64,000 nucleotides of DNA from DASSBQ01 sp040981125 (GTDB taxonomy: Bacteria; Nitrospirota; Nitrospiria; Nitrospirales; Nitrospiraceae), in NCBI GenBank assembly GCA_040981125.1, contig JANRMQ010000004.1, positions 310,001 through 374,000 on the forward strand, given 5' to 3'. The notes beneath the pieces are model-generated. The model was not told the DNA's origin. It did not search any database and saw only the letters and a list, made by a program, of their open reading frames with translations. Below are positions 32,749-41,396 of the stretch, one piece after another; position 1 is the first letter of the stretch; each line of letters begins with the position of its first letter. Both the position numbers and the translations under genes were made by a program.

Positions 32749-34041
32749 ATGCCGCATATCTATATCGAAAACGCCGCACGGCATATTGGCGAGGACGTGA
32801 CCGTTCGAGGATGGTTACGGAGTCGCCGGGATAAAGGCAAGTTACACTTTTTGATCCTGCGCGACGGCACAGGCGAATTGCAGGCCGTAGTGAATAAGAG
32901 CGTGGTTGGGGAGGAGCAGTTTGCCTTGTCAGGACAATTGACCCAGGAATCGTCCTGCATTGTCACCGGTATGGTGAGAGCGGACGTCCGCGCGCCGGGC
33001 GGATGTGAATTGGATGTCAAGCAGGTCGAGATCGTGCAACTCGCCGACCCGTTTCCGATCCAACCCAAGGAGCACGGGACGGGATTTCTCATGGAACATC
33101 GGCACCTGTGGCTTCGATCCAGCCGGCAACATGCGGTGCTTCGAATCCGCCATGAAATCATCCGCGCCTGCCGCAATTTTTTTGACGATCGGGGATTTGT
33201 GCTGGTCGATGCGCCTATTTTCACGCCGAATGCGTGCGAAGGCACGACGACGTTGTTTCAGACACAATACTTCGATGAGACCGCGTACTTGACGCAAAGT
33301 GGACAGTTGTATAGTGAGGCCACCGCGGCGGCGTTCGGGAAAGTGTATTGCTTCGGTCCGACGTTCCGGGCCGAAAAATCGAAGACGCGCCGTCATCTGA
33401 TGGAATTTTGGATGGTCGAGCCGGAAGTCGCCTTTGCCGAGTTAGCGGATATGATGACTTTGGCCGAGGAATTTCTGATTTACATTGTGGAGCGGGTTGT
33501 GGCATCAAGGCGAGCCGAACTGCAGGTGTTGGAGCGGGACGTGTCGAAGTTAGAACGTATTCGCGCGCCCTTTCCAAGAATGACATATGAGGATGGCGTT
33601 GCGCTTCTTCAACGGAAAGGCAATTCTACTAAGCTCGGCGATGATTTTGGTGGAGACGAAGAAACTATTTTATCGAATGAGTTTGACCGTCCTGTCATCG
33701 TACACCGATATCCCGCGTCCATGAAGGCTTTCTACATGCAAAACGATCCTGATCGACCGGATCTGGCTCTCTGTATGGACATCTTGGCGCCGGAAGGGTA
33801 TGGCGAGATCATCGGCGGAGGCCAGCGCATTCACGAATACGACAAGTTATACGCCCGGATTTTGGAGCACCATCTTCCGGAAGAAGCGTTTAAATGGTAT
33901 CTCGATTTGCGCCGCTACGGCTCGGTCCCTCACGCCGGCTTCGGCATGGGAATAGAGCGTGCCGTGGCATGGATATGCGGGCTGGAACATGTTCGTGAAA
34001 CGATTCCGTTCCCACGGATGCTGTACAGACTTTATCCGTAA
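32749..34041 (+). CDS. asnS: asparagine--tRNA ligase
   Basis: 430 residues, a class IIb aminoacyl-tRNA synthetase. The N-terminal OB domain (VTVRGWLRSRRDKGKLHFL, about 16-34) binds the anticodon. Motif 2 is TFRAEKSKTRRHLMEFWMVE (about 204-223) and motif 3 is GFGMGIERAVAWICGL. The segment TPNACEGTTTLF with YLTQSGQLY, and lack of an Asp-specific insertion, fit AsnRS. It charges tRNA-Asn with asparagine in the cytoplasm. ATG 32749 is preceded by GAGGTGA; GTG 32740 is less likely. The gene's later part has lower GC than its neighbours. Confidence 0.92.
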   Translation: MPHIYIENAARHIGEDVTVRGWLRSRRDKGKLHFLILRDGTGELQAVVNKSVVGEEQFALSGQLTQESSCIVTGMVRADVRAPGGCELDVKQVEIVQLADPFPIQPKEHGTGFLMEHRHLWLRSSRQHAVLRIRHEIIRACRNFFDDRGFVLVDAPIFTPNACEGTTTLFQTQYFDETAYLTQSGQLYSEATAAAFGKVYCFGPTFRAEKSKTRRHLMEFWMVEPEVAFAELADMMTLAEEFLIYIVERVVASRRAELQVLERDVSKLERIRAPFPRMTYEDGVALLQRKGNSTKLGDDFGGDEETILSNEFDRPVIVHRYPASMKAFYMQNDPDRPDLALCMDILAPEGYGEIIGGGQRIHEYDKLYARILEHHLPEEAFKWYLDLRRYGSVPHAGFGMGIERAVAWICGLEHVRETIPFPRMLYRLYP

Positions 34042-34241
34042 CCCTGCCCATTAAGCACAGCGTTTGCGAGATTGACCGCAGTCCCGCTGCTTCAGCTAAA
34101 ACTTCGGTTTCTCCCCCATCCGTTTGCTATCACCCGGAACCCTCTCGACGAACGAAATACTAGTAATCGTCGGACCTGGTTGTGTGGGCCTAACACTTCC
34201 ACGTAAGGAACAATATTCTTGAAAATACGTCGAAAAACCTG

Positions 34242-34269
34242 TTGACTAGTTTTCGGTTGAGTGTATACT
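34242..34269 (+). promoter_or_regulatory. sigma70-like promoter of the dcw cluster
   Basis: TTGACT (34242-34247) and TATACT (34264-34269) spaced by 16 bp, each one base from consensus. Transcription would start near 34276, just before the MraZ-type repeats and 50 bp before rsmH. Confidence 0.7.
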
Positions 34270-34280
34270 CCGGCTCTGAA

Positions 34281-34305
34281 GTGGGGAAAAGTGGGTGAAA
34301 ATGGA
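34281..34305 (+). promoter_or_regulatory. MraZ-type operator (TGGG repeats) in the rsmH leader
   Basis: GTGGG at 34281-34285 and 34291-34295 and a weaker ATGGA at 34301-34305, with exact 10-bp periodicity. MraZ proteins bind direct repeats of TGGGN separated by 5 bp before the dcw operon. No mraZ gene is between this site and rsmH, nor elsewhere in the window. Confidence 0.6.
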
Positions 34306-34326
34306 ATCGACTTTGAATTCTCCACC

Positions 34327-35232
34327 ATGCATATCCCGGTGCTCCTTGAAGAAACGCTTTTCTGGCTCCGTTCCAGGCCTGGTGGAGTCTATATGGATTG
34401 TACGGTGGGTTACGCCGGCCTAGCGTCGCGAATTCTTGAGCTGTCGGGACCGGACGGCGTCCTGATAGGAATCGATCGCGATCAGGAAGCTCTTGATGCA
34501 GCTAAGAATAATCTTCGGCAATTTGGGCAACGGGTTTACCTCAGAAAAGGCAACTTCGCCGACCTCACATCGCATCTGAAATTCTTTGGGTTTTCCACTG
34601 TCGATGGCGTGGTGTTTGACTTCGGAGTGTCCTCTCCACAGCTGGACAGCGCCGACAGGGGGTTCAGTTTTCTAGCTGACGGTCCCCTCGATATGCGGAT
34701 GGATCAAAGCACCGGACGGACGGCGTCCGATCTGATTCGTGAATTGTCGGAGGGAGAAATTGCCGACCTCATTTATGAATTCGGCGAGGAACGTTATGCC
34801 AGGCGAATCGCACGTGTCATTGCACGGGAACGCTTGAGCCGGCCGATAGAAACCACCGGGCAGTTGACCGCACTCGTCAAGCAAGCAGTTCCATCTTCCT
34901 ACAGATACGGGCGCATTCATTGCGCGACGCGAACGTTTCAAGCGTTTCGAATTGCGGTGAATCAGGAGTTGGACATGTTGAAACCTGCTTTGGTGCAAGC
35001 GGCGGAAGCACTGGCCCCGGAGGGCCGACTGTGCGCGATCTCCTTCCATTCACTTGAAGATCGCATTGTGAAGAACACGCTGCGCGCTCTTACTCAAGCT
35101 CCGCACGCTGCATTTAAGAGCCTTACGAAAAAACCAGTTATGGCCACGGAAGCGGAGCGCCGCCTCAATCCACGAGCACGAAGCGCAAAGTTGCGCGTCG
35201 GGGAACGTCTCACCGGGGAGCTTGTGTCATGA
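34327..35232 (+). CDS. rsmH: 16S rRNA (cytosine(1402)-N4)-methyltransferase
   Basis: 301 residues of the RsmH/MraW family. It starts with HIPVLLEE as family members do and contains FDFGVSSPQLDSADRGFSF, then GPLDMRMD (about 117) and ISFHSLEDRIVK (about 236). It methylates N4 of C1402 in 16S rRNA using AdoMet. The AdoMet loop is unusual: the typical GGGGHS reads GYAGLAS (about 29-35). It is the first gene of the division cluster, where mraZ would be expected before it. Its stop overlaps the ftsL ATG by 4 nt. No strong ribosome site precedes ATG 34327. Confidence 0.92.
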   Translation: MHIPVLLEETLFWLRSRPGGVYMDCTVGYAGLASRILELSGPDGVLIGIDRDQEALDAAKNNLRQFGQRVYLRKGNFADLTSHLKFFGFSTVDGVVFDFGVSSPQLDSADRGFSFLADGPLDMRMDQSTGRTASDLIRELSEGEIADLIYEFGEERYARRIARVIARERLSRPIETTGQLTALVKQAVPSSYRYGRIHCATRTFQAFRIAVNQELDMLKPALVQAAEALAPEGRLCAISFHSLEDRIVKNTLRALTQAPHAAFKSLTKKPVMATEAERRLNPRARSAKLRVGERLTGELVS

Positions 35233-35567
35233 AAGGCATCGTCTTTACCATTGTGCTTTCAATGACCCTCCTGTTTGTTTGGGAGCGAGTGGATGTCGTT
35301 CGATTGGGATATCATATCGAGCGATTGAAGTCCCAAAAAGTCTTGCTGGAGCGCGAGCGGGATGAATTGCGTGTCAAACTGTCGTCCTTGACTTCTCCCG
35401 AGCGGATAGCGAGAGCCGCCTCCGAAAAATTGAGCATGGTGCTTCCGGAGAAAGGTCAGATCATTCTTGTCCATCTGGAGCCGGAGTCACCTGTAGTTCC
35501 ACATCAAGATCCCGAAGAGGGTGAAGTGCGGCTTGCCAAGAATGTTCCTGCCAGGAGGAGCAAGTAG
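35229..35567 (+). CDS. ftsL: cell division protein FtsL
   Basis: 112 residues: a short cytoplasmic start, one membrane helix (about 4-18), then a periplasmic heptad region (VVRLGYHIERLKSQKVLLE and following, about 23-65) expected to form a coiled coil with FtsB/FtsQ. The sequence LTSPERIARAASEKLSM resembles the conserved region of bacterial FtsL. Identification rests largely on topology and on its place between rsmH and ftsI, where ftsL is normally found. It overlaps rsmH by 4 nt and ftsI by 1 nt. Confidence 0.8.
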   Translation: MKGIVFTIVLSMTLLFVWERVDVVRLGYHIERLKSQKVLLERERDELRVKLSSLTSPERIARAASEKLSMVLPEKGQIILVHLEPESPVVPHQDPEEGEVRLAKNVPARRSK

Positions 35568-37285
35568 TGGCAGGAATGCCGTCCCGCGGGCGTCGGATGG
35601 TTGTGTCGGCCGGGTTGGTCATTGCTTTTGTGTTTGTGCTAATCAGACTCGTGACTCTGCAGGTGCTCCAGGCGGCCGAGTTGACCGTCAAGGCTGACCG
35701 TCAGCATCAGAAGAGCGTTTCATTTGAGGGAGCCAGGGGGACCATCTACGATCGCCACGGGAAAGTATTGGCTATGAATATGGATGTGCCGTCGGTATTC
35801 GGTGTACCCAGCTCACTCGGCAATCCCGGTCAAACGGCAAGACATCTCTCCCCGATCCTACATGTTCGAGCCGGTGAATTGGAAAAGAAACTTCGGCAGG
35901 AAAAGCACTTTGTCTGGTTGGCGCGCAAATTGGAGCCGGAGCAGGGGCGCAGATTGGAGCGTCTCACGCTGGACGGTGTCGGCGTGGTCATGGAAGGAAG
36001 AAGATTTTATCCGAAAGGGCCGCTGCTGTCCCATGTTCTGGGTTTCGCGGGAATGGATGACCGGGGGCTGGAAGGAGTCGAGCTGAAATATGAGGCCTTC
36101 CTTCGCGGAGAGAAGCGGGTGGTGGTTCTCCAGCGAGACGCCCTTGGACGGGCGGTATTCCCAAAAGGACTGAATGAAAAGGGTGTGGTTGGAGGACATA
36201 GTCTGGTTCTTACCATTGACGAGGTCATTCAATACATTGCTGAAAAAGAGCTTGACGAGGCGGTCAACCGCAGCAACGCGAAGTCCGGAACTATTGTCGT
36301 GACCAATCCCAAGACCGGGGCCATCCTTGCGATGGCCGTCAGTCCGCGATTCGATCCGAACGCCGTCGGCGCGCTGAGCCCGGATCGATGGCGCAATCGA
36401 GCCCTCACCGACTCCTATGAACCGGGATCGACTATGAAGGTAGTCCTGGCGGCAGCGGCCTTGGAAGAGAAGGTAATGACCCCCGGCTCGATGATCTTTG
36501 GCGAGCATGGGCAAATGGCGGTGTCCAACACCATCATCCATGATCATGAGAAATCCGGTTGGATGACGTTTGCCCAGATGATCCAACGGTCCAGCAACAT
36601 CGGGGCGGCCAAAGTCGGTATGACCCTGGGTGACTGGCGTCTCTATGATTATTTGAAAGAATTCGGATTTGGCGATAAGAGCGATATTGATTTGCCGGGC
36701 GAAGCCTCGGGCTTATTGCGAAGTCCTCGCGAATGGGGGCGGCGGTCCGTGGCCTCTATCTCGATGGGGCAGGAAATCGGCGTGACACCGCTGCAAATGG
36801 TAACGGCGATCGGAGCCATCGCCAATGGCGGCCTTCTCATGAAACCTTACGTGATGTCGGAAATTCGAAACGCGCAGAATTTGCCGATTGCGCAAACCAA
36901 ACCGCAAGTCCGCCGTCGCGTCATCTCGACGGATACGGCCCGGACGCTGACTCATATCATGGAAGGAGTGGTGACCAGTGGAACGGGCGGCAAGGCGGCT
37001 ATCCCCGGATATCAGGTGGCGGGAAAGACCGGTACCGCACAAAAAATCGATCCTCGAACGGGGGCGTATTCGTCCACTCTACTGGTGGGATCCTTCGTGG
37101 GTTTTGTTCCGGCCGAGGATCCTCAGTTGGCGATGATCGTCGCCATTGATGAACCGCACGGCGAGGGGTGGGGAGGAGTGGTGGCGGCTCCGGTTTTTCG
37201 AAGGGTGGGAGAGCAAGTATTGAATTATCTCGGGATACCGGCGGAGGAACCGGTGAGGGTGGCTCTCGCAGATCCGACGTTGTGA
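35567..37285 (+). CDS. ftsI: septal peptidoglycan transpeptidase FtsI (PBP3)
   Basis: 572 residues, class B penicillin-binding protein. One N-terminal membrane helix (about 12-32), a dimerisation domain with GTIYDRHGKVLA, and a transpeptidase domain with the catalytic serine in EPGSTMK (about 285-291), RSSN (about 345), and the KTG box AGKTGTAQK (about 488). It crosslinks peptidoglycan at the septum with FtsW. No PASTA domain is present, unlike the Gram-positive PBP2X. The GTG start shares a base with the ftsL stop (TAGTG). Confidence 0.95.
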   Translation: MAGMPSRGRRMVVSAGLVIAFVFVLIRLVTLQVLQAAELTVKADRQHQKSVSFEGARGTIYDRHGKVLAMNMDVPSVFGVPSSLGNPGQTARHLSPILHVRAGELEKKLRQEKHFVWLARKLEPEQGRRLERLTLDGVGVVMEGRRFYPKGPLLSHVLGFAGMDDRGLEGVELKYEAFLRGEKRVVVLQRDALGRAVFPKGLNEKGVVGGHSLVLTIDEVIQYIAEKELDEAVNRSNAKSGTIVVTNPKTGAILAMAVSPRFDPNAVGALSPDRWRNRALTDSYEPGSTMKVVLAAAALEEKVMTPGSMIFGEHGQMAVSNTIIHDHEKSGWMTFAQMIQRSSNIGAAKVGMTLGDWRLYDYLKEFGFGDKSDIDLPGEASGLLRSPREWGRRSVASISMGQEIGVTPLQMVTAIGAIANGGLLMKPYVMSEIRNAQNLPIAQTKPQVRRRVISTDTARTLTHIMEGVVTSGTGGKAAIPGYQVAGKTGTAQKIDPRTGAYSSTLLVGSFVGFVPAEDPQLAMIVAIDEPHGEGWGGVVAAPVFRRVGEQVLNYLGIPAEEPVRVALADPTL

Positions 37286-37288
37286 TGC

Positions 37289-38794
37289 ATGACGCTTGAT
37301 GAATTGGTAAGTCCTCTTGAAAGCCGGTTGGAGGTGATGGAGCGACGCGGCGACCAGCGAGTCGTCATTACAGGCGTGACCGATGATTCCAGGGCCGTCG
37401 AACCAGGTACGTTGTTCGTCGCGGTGAAGGGGGAGCGAGCAGACGGACATGATTATCTCGGCGCGGCCGTCAAGCAGGGGGCCGGCGCGGTCGTAATCCA
37501 GCAGGGCGGGTCCCCTCTTCTGCCGACCATACGGGTGAAGGATTCGCGGCGGGCGCTTGGTCTCTTGGGCAGTCGGTTTCACGGTGATCCCACCGCCCAG
37601 CTTCGTGTGGTCGGTGTCACGGGAACGAACGGCAAAACCACGACGACCTATGTCTGCAAGAGTCTATTGCAGTCTTGTGGCCGCCGAGTCGGCCTGATTG
37701 GGACGGTGGCCTATCTCATCGGCGATGAGATCATCCCCGCCTCTCATACCACGCCGGGGGCGATAGAACTTCAAGGTCTCTTCGCTCGAATGGTGCGGGC
37801 GGGATTGGACGGAGTCGTCATGGAAGTTTCCTCCCACGCATTGGCATTGGATCGCACGGCCGGCGCGGAATTCGACGTGGCGGTTTTTACGAACCTCACT
37901 CAGGATCATCTCGATTTTCATGGGACGATGGATGAATATTTTCGCGCGAAGCTGCGCCTTTTTAGTAGTCTCGGTCGGGAGGGAAGGAAGGCGGGCGAGA
38001 AACGCGCCATTGTCAACCTGGATGATCCGCGGGGCGACGCAGTGCGGGCCGCGTGCTCAGTCCCGGTCTGGACCTATGGAATTCAGAGGGAGGCGGACCT
38101 ACAGGCGCATGACGTGAATTTGACGCCGGGGGGAACGACATTTCGACTCAGCACTCCAAAAGGGTCGATTGTCGTCAAAAGCAATTTGGTGGGCGAACAT
38201 AATGTCTACAATCTCCTTGCCGCCATCGGCGTCGTCCTGCATGAAGGCATGGCGCTCGAGCAAATCCAGGCGGGGATTGCCGACGTGGCGAATGTTCCGG
38301 GTCGATTCGAGCGGGTTGAAGAAGGTCAGGATTTTGCCGTGGTGGTGGACTATGCCCACACAGATGATGCGTTGGCTCGTTTATTGACGGCAGCCCAAGC
38401 TCTGCGGACAGGGCGGATTATTACCGTGTTCGGATGCGGCGGCGACAGGGATCGGACAAAACGTCCAAAGATGGGGCGGGTCGCAGTCCGTTTCAGCGAC
38501 GTCGTCATACTCACGTCGGATAATCCGCGGACCGAAGATCCGGCCGGCATCCTGGCAGAGGTGGAAGTGGGCGTGAAGGAGACGTTGAAGGAGCGGCCTG
38601 AGGTGGACTATGTGTTGGTGGCCGATCGGCGTCTCGCGATCGAACGCGCGATCCGAGAGGCTCGACTTGGAGATATTGTGCTGATTGCCGGGAAGGGCCA
38701 CGAGGACTATCAGATTATCGGGACCAAGAAATTCCACTTCGACGATCGAGAGGTCGCCCGCGAGGCGATTCGCAATTTGGGGTTATCCGTCTAA
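37289..38794 (+). CDS. murE: UDP-MurNAc-L-Ala-D-Glu:meso-diaminopimelate ligase
   Basis: 501 residues with the three Mur ligase domains. The ATP loop is VTGTNGKTTTTYV (about 111-123); the UDP-binding residues lie in HTTPGAIELQG; the carbamylated Lys region contains the LTQDHLDFHGTMDEY segment. TSDNPRTEDP (about 410) is the DNPR motif that marks meso-diaminopimelate rather than lysine as the added amino acid, so the wall is of the DAP type. It follows ftsI by 3 bp. Confidence 0.96.
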   Translation: MTLDELVSPLESRLEVMERRGDQRVVITGVTDDSRAVEPGTLFVAVKGERADGHDYLGAAVKQGAGAVVIQQGGSPLLPTIRVKDSRRALGLLGSRFHGDPTAQLRVVGVTGTNGKTTTTYVCKSLLQSCGRRVGLIGTVAYLIGDEIIPASHTTPGAIELQGLFARMVRAGLDGVVMEVSSHALALDRTAGAEFDVAVFTNLTQDHLDFHGTMDEYFRAKLRLFSSLGREGRKAGEKRAIVNLDDPRGDAVRAACSVPVWTYGIQREADLQAHDVNLTPGGTTFRLSTPKGSIVVKSNLVGEHNVYNLLAAIGVVLHEGMALEQIQAGIADVANVPGRFERVEEGQDFAVVVDYAHTDDALARLLTAAQALRTGRIITVFGCGGDRDRTKRPKMGRVAVRFSDVVILTSDNPRTEDPAGILAEVEVGVKETLKERPEVDYVLVADRRLAIERAIREARLGDIVLIAGKGHEDYQIIGTKKFHFDDREVAREAIRNLGLSV

Positions 38795-38817
38795 TCGCCG
38801 CAGGCTTAGGCTGATCC

Positions 38818-40254
38818 ATGTCTCTCTTCACGATCGAGGAAATCCTGGAAGTCCTCAGCGGCAAGCTGATATCGGGTCGGCCGGCGCCGAGCTTGAAGCG
38901 AAAGGTCCGGCGCGTGGTGTCCGATTCCAGACTCGTGCGGACCGGTGATCTGTTCGTGGCCTTCGCCGGCGATCGGTTCGACGGCCATGCTTTTGTGGAG
39001 ACGGTCCTGGCCAAGGGAGCGGCGGGAGTCATCGTACAGGAGGACTATCAGCTGCCGTCGTTGCCAAAGAAACGAATGGGCGAGCCGGTCTTGATCGGCG
39101 TCAAGGATACGCTGGTCGCCTATCAGCAATTGGCCGCGCATCATCGGTCGAGGTTTGCCATACCGGTGGTCGCAATCACCGGCAGCAACGGAAAAACCAC
39201 GACAAAAGAAATGGTCGCCGCCGTATTGGCCCGCCGCTGGCGGACATTGAAGACCGAAGGCAATCTGAATAATCGTATCGGTGTGCCGCACACGCTCTTC
39301 TTACTGACGCCCCGCCATGAGGCGGCAGTCATCGAAATGGGCGTGGACCAGGAAGGGCAGACGACCAGGTTGTGCGAGATCGCCAGGCCGACCGTCGGCA
39401 TCATTACGAATATCGGGCCCGACCATCTGGAATTTTTCGGAAGCATGGAGGGTTCCGCGCAGGCGAAGGCGGAGCTACTGGATAAGCTTCCTCTCGACGG
39501 AGCCGTTGTCCTAAATGCGGACGATCAGTATTTCGATTATCTGGCTGCCAGGGCGCAATGCCGCGTCGTATCGTTCGGCCTGTCGCCGAAGGCCGATGTG
39601 CGGGCCGCCCTGAGCCGTGACGGAAACAACGACGGCGCAACCTTCGGATTGATTCTTCCCGGGAGGGCGCGCCCGATCACGATCCGACTGAAGACCCATG
39701 GGCACCATAATATACAAAACGCATTGGCTGCTGCGGCGGTGGGTTACGTCTTGGGGGTGCCAGGGGCAGCGATCGCGGAGGGATTGGGACGGTTCCGGCC
39801 GGCGGCCATGCGGTCTCAAATTCTTCGATGCCATGGGTTGCGGGTCATCAATGATTGCTACAATGCCAATCCTGCCTCCATGCAGGCCGCCATCCGGCTT
39901 TTGGCTCAGCTGGGATCGGGAAAGCGCACGATTGCCGTGTTGGGCGATATGCTTGAATTGGGCTCTGATGCGAAGCAGTTGCATCGCACGGTCGGAGTGT
40001 TGTTGGCGGAACAAGGCGTTACGCAATTAATCAGTTGCGGCGTGCTCGGGCGCGAGTTGGCGCAGGGCGCACGCTCGGCCGGGATGGCTGCCGACCGGAT
40101 CATCGAAGTTCCGGACGCCGCCGCAGCCGGGGACACTCTCAAGGCCATGGTCCGGCAAGGAGACGTGGTCTTGGTGAAAGCGTCGAGAGGCATGCGCATG
40201 GAGCAGGTCGTCGAGGCCCTCACCGGCATGCGGCGGGTGGCGAAAGCCTCATAG
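38818..40254 (+). CDS. murF: UDP-MurNAc-tripeptide:D-Ala-D-Ala ligase
   Basis: 478 residues of the Mur ligase family. ATP loop AITGSNGKTTTKEM (about 119-132); HLEFFGSMEG after the NIGPDH segment; and NDCYNANPASM (about 343-353), which is characteristic of MurF. It adds D-Ala-D-Ala to the tripeptide to complete the pentapeptide in the cytoplasm. It lies 23 bp after murE. The length and all catalytic regions are normal. Confidence 0.96.
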   Translation: MSLFTIEEILEVLSGKLISGRPAPSLKRKVRRVVSDSRLVRTGDLFVAFAGDRFDGHAFVETVLAKGAAGVIVQEDYQLPSLPKKRMGEPVLIGVKDTLVAYQQLAAHHRSRFAIPVVAITGSNGKTTTKEMVAAVLARRWRTLKTEGNLNNRIGVPHTLFLLTPRHEAAVIEMGVDQEGQTTRLCEIARPTVGIITNIGPDHLEFFGSMEGSAQAKAELLDKLPLDGAVVLNADDQYFDYLAARAQCRVVSFGLSPKADVRAALSRDGNNDGATFGLILPGRARPITIRLKTHGHHNIQNALAAAAVGYVLGVPGAAIAEGLGRFRPAAMRSQILRCHGLRVINDCYNANPASMQAAIRLLAQLGSGKRTIAVLGDMLELGSDAKQLHRTVGVLLAEQGVTQLISCGVLGRELAQGARSAGMAADRIIEVPDAAAAGDTLKAMVRQGDVVLVKASRGMRMEQVVEALTGMRRVAKAS

Positions 40255-40312
40255 CAAAGGACGGCATGACGATTCGATTCGTTCGTCGATCGAACCAAGC
40301 CTGAAGTATCGG

Positions 40313-41389
40313 ATGCTATACAATTGGCTCTATCCGCTGCACACGCAATTTTCGTTTCTGAACGTCTTCCGGTATCAAAGCTTCCGGATTATCTACGCCG
40401 CCGTCACCGCATTTCTCATCGCCTTTGCGCTGGCTCCCTGGGTGATCCGGAAACTGCAGGAAATCAAATTGGGGCAGCAGATCCGGGACGACGGCCCCAA
40501 GCGTCATTTGGCCAAGAGCGGGACTCCCACGATGGGAGGCATCCTGATTATTTTCGCCGTCGTGCTCTCCACTCTGCTCTGGGCGGATTTAACGAACCGG
40601 TATGTCTGGTTGGTCGTGCTGGCGACGGTAGGATTCGGCGCGGTGGGATTCGCCGACGACTATCTGAAATTCATCAAGGCGCAATCGAAAGGCTTGTCGG
40701 CCACCCAAAAGTTTCTCGGCCAGATTTCCGTCGCGCTGGCAATCGGGCTTTTGTTGTACATGTTGCCGAGTTATACCACGAAGCTCAGCGTGCCGTTCTT
40801 CAAACATTTCACTCCCGATCTGGGGATGTTTTACATCGTCTTCGCGATCTTGGTCATTGTCGGCAGCTCCAACGCGGTCAATCTCACCGACGGGCTCGAC
40901 GGCTTGGCGATCGGGCCGGTCATGATCGCGTCGCTTGCTTATACGATCGTTGCATACGTGACGGGCAATAAAGTGATGGCCGAATATCTGCTCATTCCGT
41001 ATATCGAGGGCGCGGGGGAAATTGCCATTTTTACGGGGGCGATTCTGGGATCGAGCCTCGGGTTTCTCTGGTTCAATACCTACCCGGCTTCCGTGTTCAT
41101 GGGAGACGTGGGTTCTCTTCCCTTGGGCGCGGCCTTGGGAACCGTGGCGGTCATCAGCAAACATGAATTGCTGCTGCTGCTCGTCGGCGGCGTGTTCGTG
41201 ATCGAAGCGGTGTCGGTCATTTTTCAAGTCATTTCGTTTAAGTCCCGTGGAAAGCGCATTTTTCTCATGGCGCCCATTCATCATCATTTCGAGATGAAGG
41301 GATGGGAGGAACCGAAGGTAGTGGTCCGCCTCTGGATTATCGCGATTCTGCTGGCCTTGTTGAGTTTGAGCACGTTGAAACTCCGGTAA
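40313..41389 (+). CDS. mraY: phospho-MurNAc-pentapeptide transferase
   Basis: 358 residues, about ten membrane helices. Family motifs: DDGPKRHLAKSGTPTMGG (about 61-78), the Asp-Asp in GFADDYLKF (about 111), NLTDGLDGLA (about 185-194), and the histidine motif PIHHHFEMKGWEE near the end. It moves phospho-MurNAc-pentapeptide to undecaprenyl phosphate to make lipid I. It uses the same lipid carrier as the glycosyltransferase locus upstream. Length matches the family. Confidence 0.96.
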   Translation: MLYNWLYPLHTQFSFLNVFRYQSFRIIYAAVTAFLIAFALAPWVIRKLQEIKLGQQIRDDGPKRHLAKSGTPTMGGILIIFAVVLSTLLWADLTNRYVWLVVLATVGFGAVGFADDYLKFIKAQSKGLSATQKFLGQISVALAIGLLLYMLPSYTTKLSVPFFKHFTPDLGMFYIVFAILVIVGSSNAVNLTDGLDGLAIGPVMIASLAYTIVAYVTGNKVMAEYLLIPYIEGAGEIAIFTGAILGSSLGFLWFNTYPASVFMGDVGSLPLGAALGTVAVISKHELLLLLVGGVFVIEAVSVIFQVISFKSRGKRIFLMAPIHHHFEMKGWEEPKVVVRLWIIAILLALLSLSTLKLR

Positions 41390-41396
41390 TGATCTC

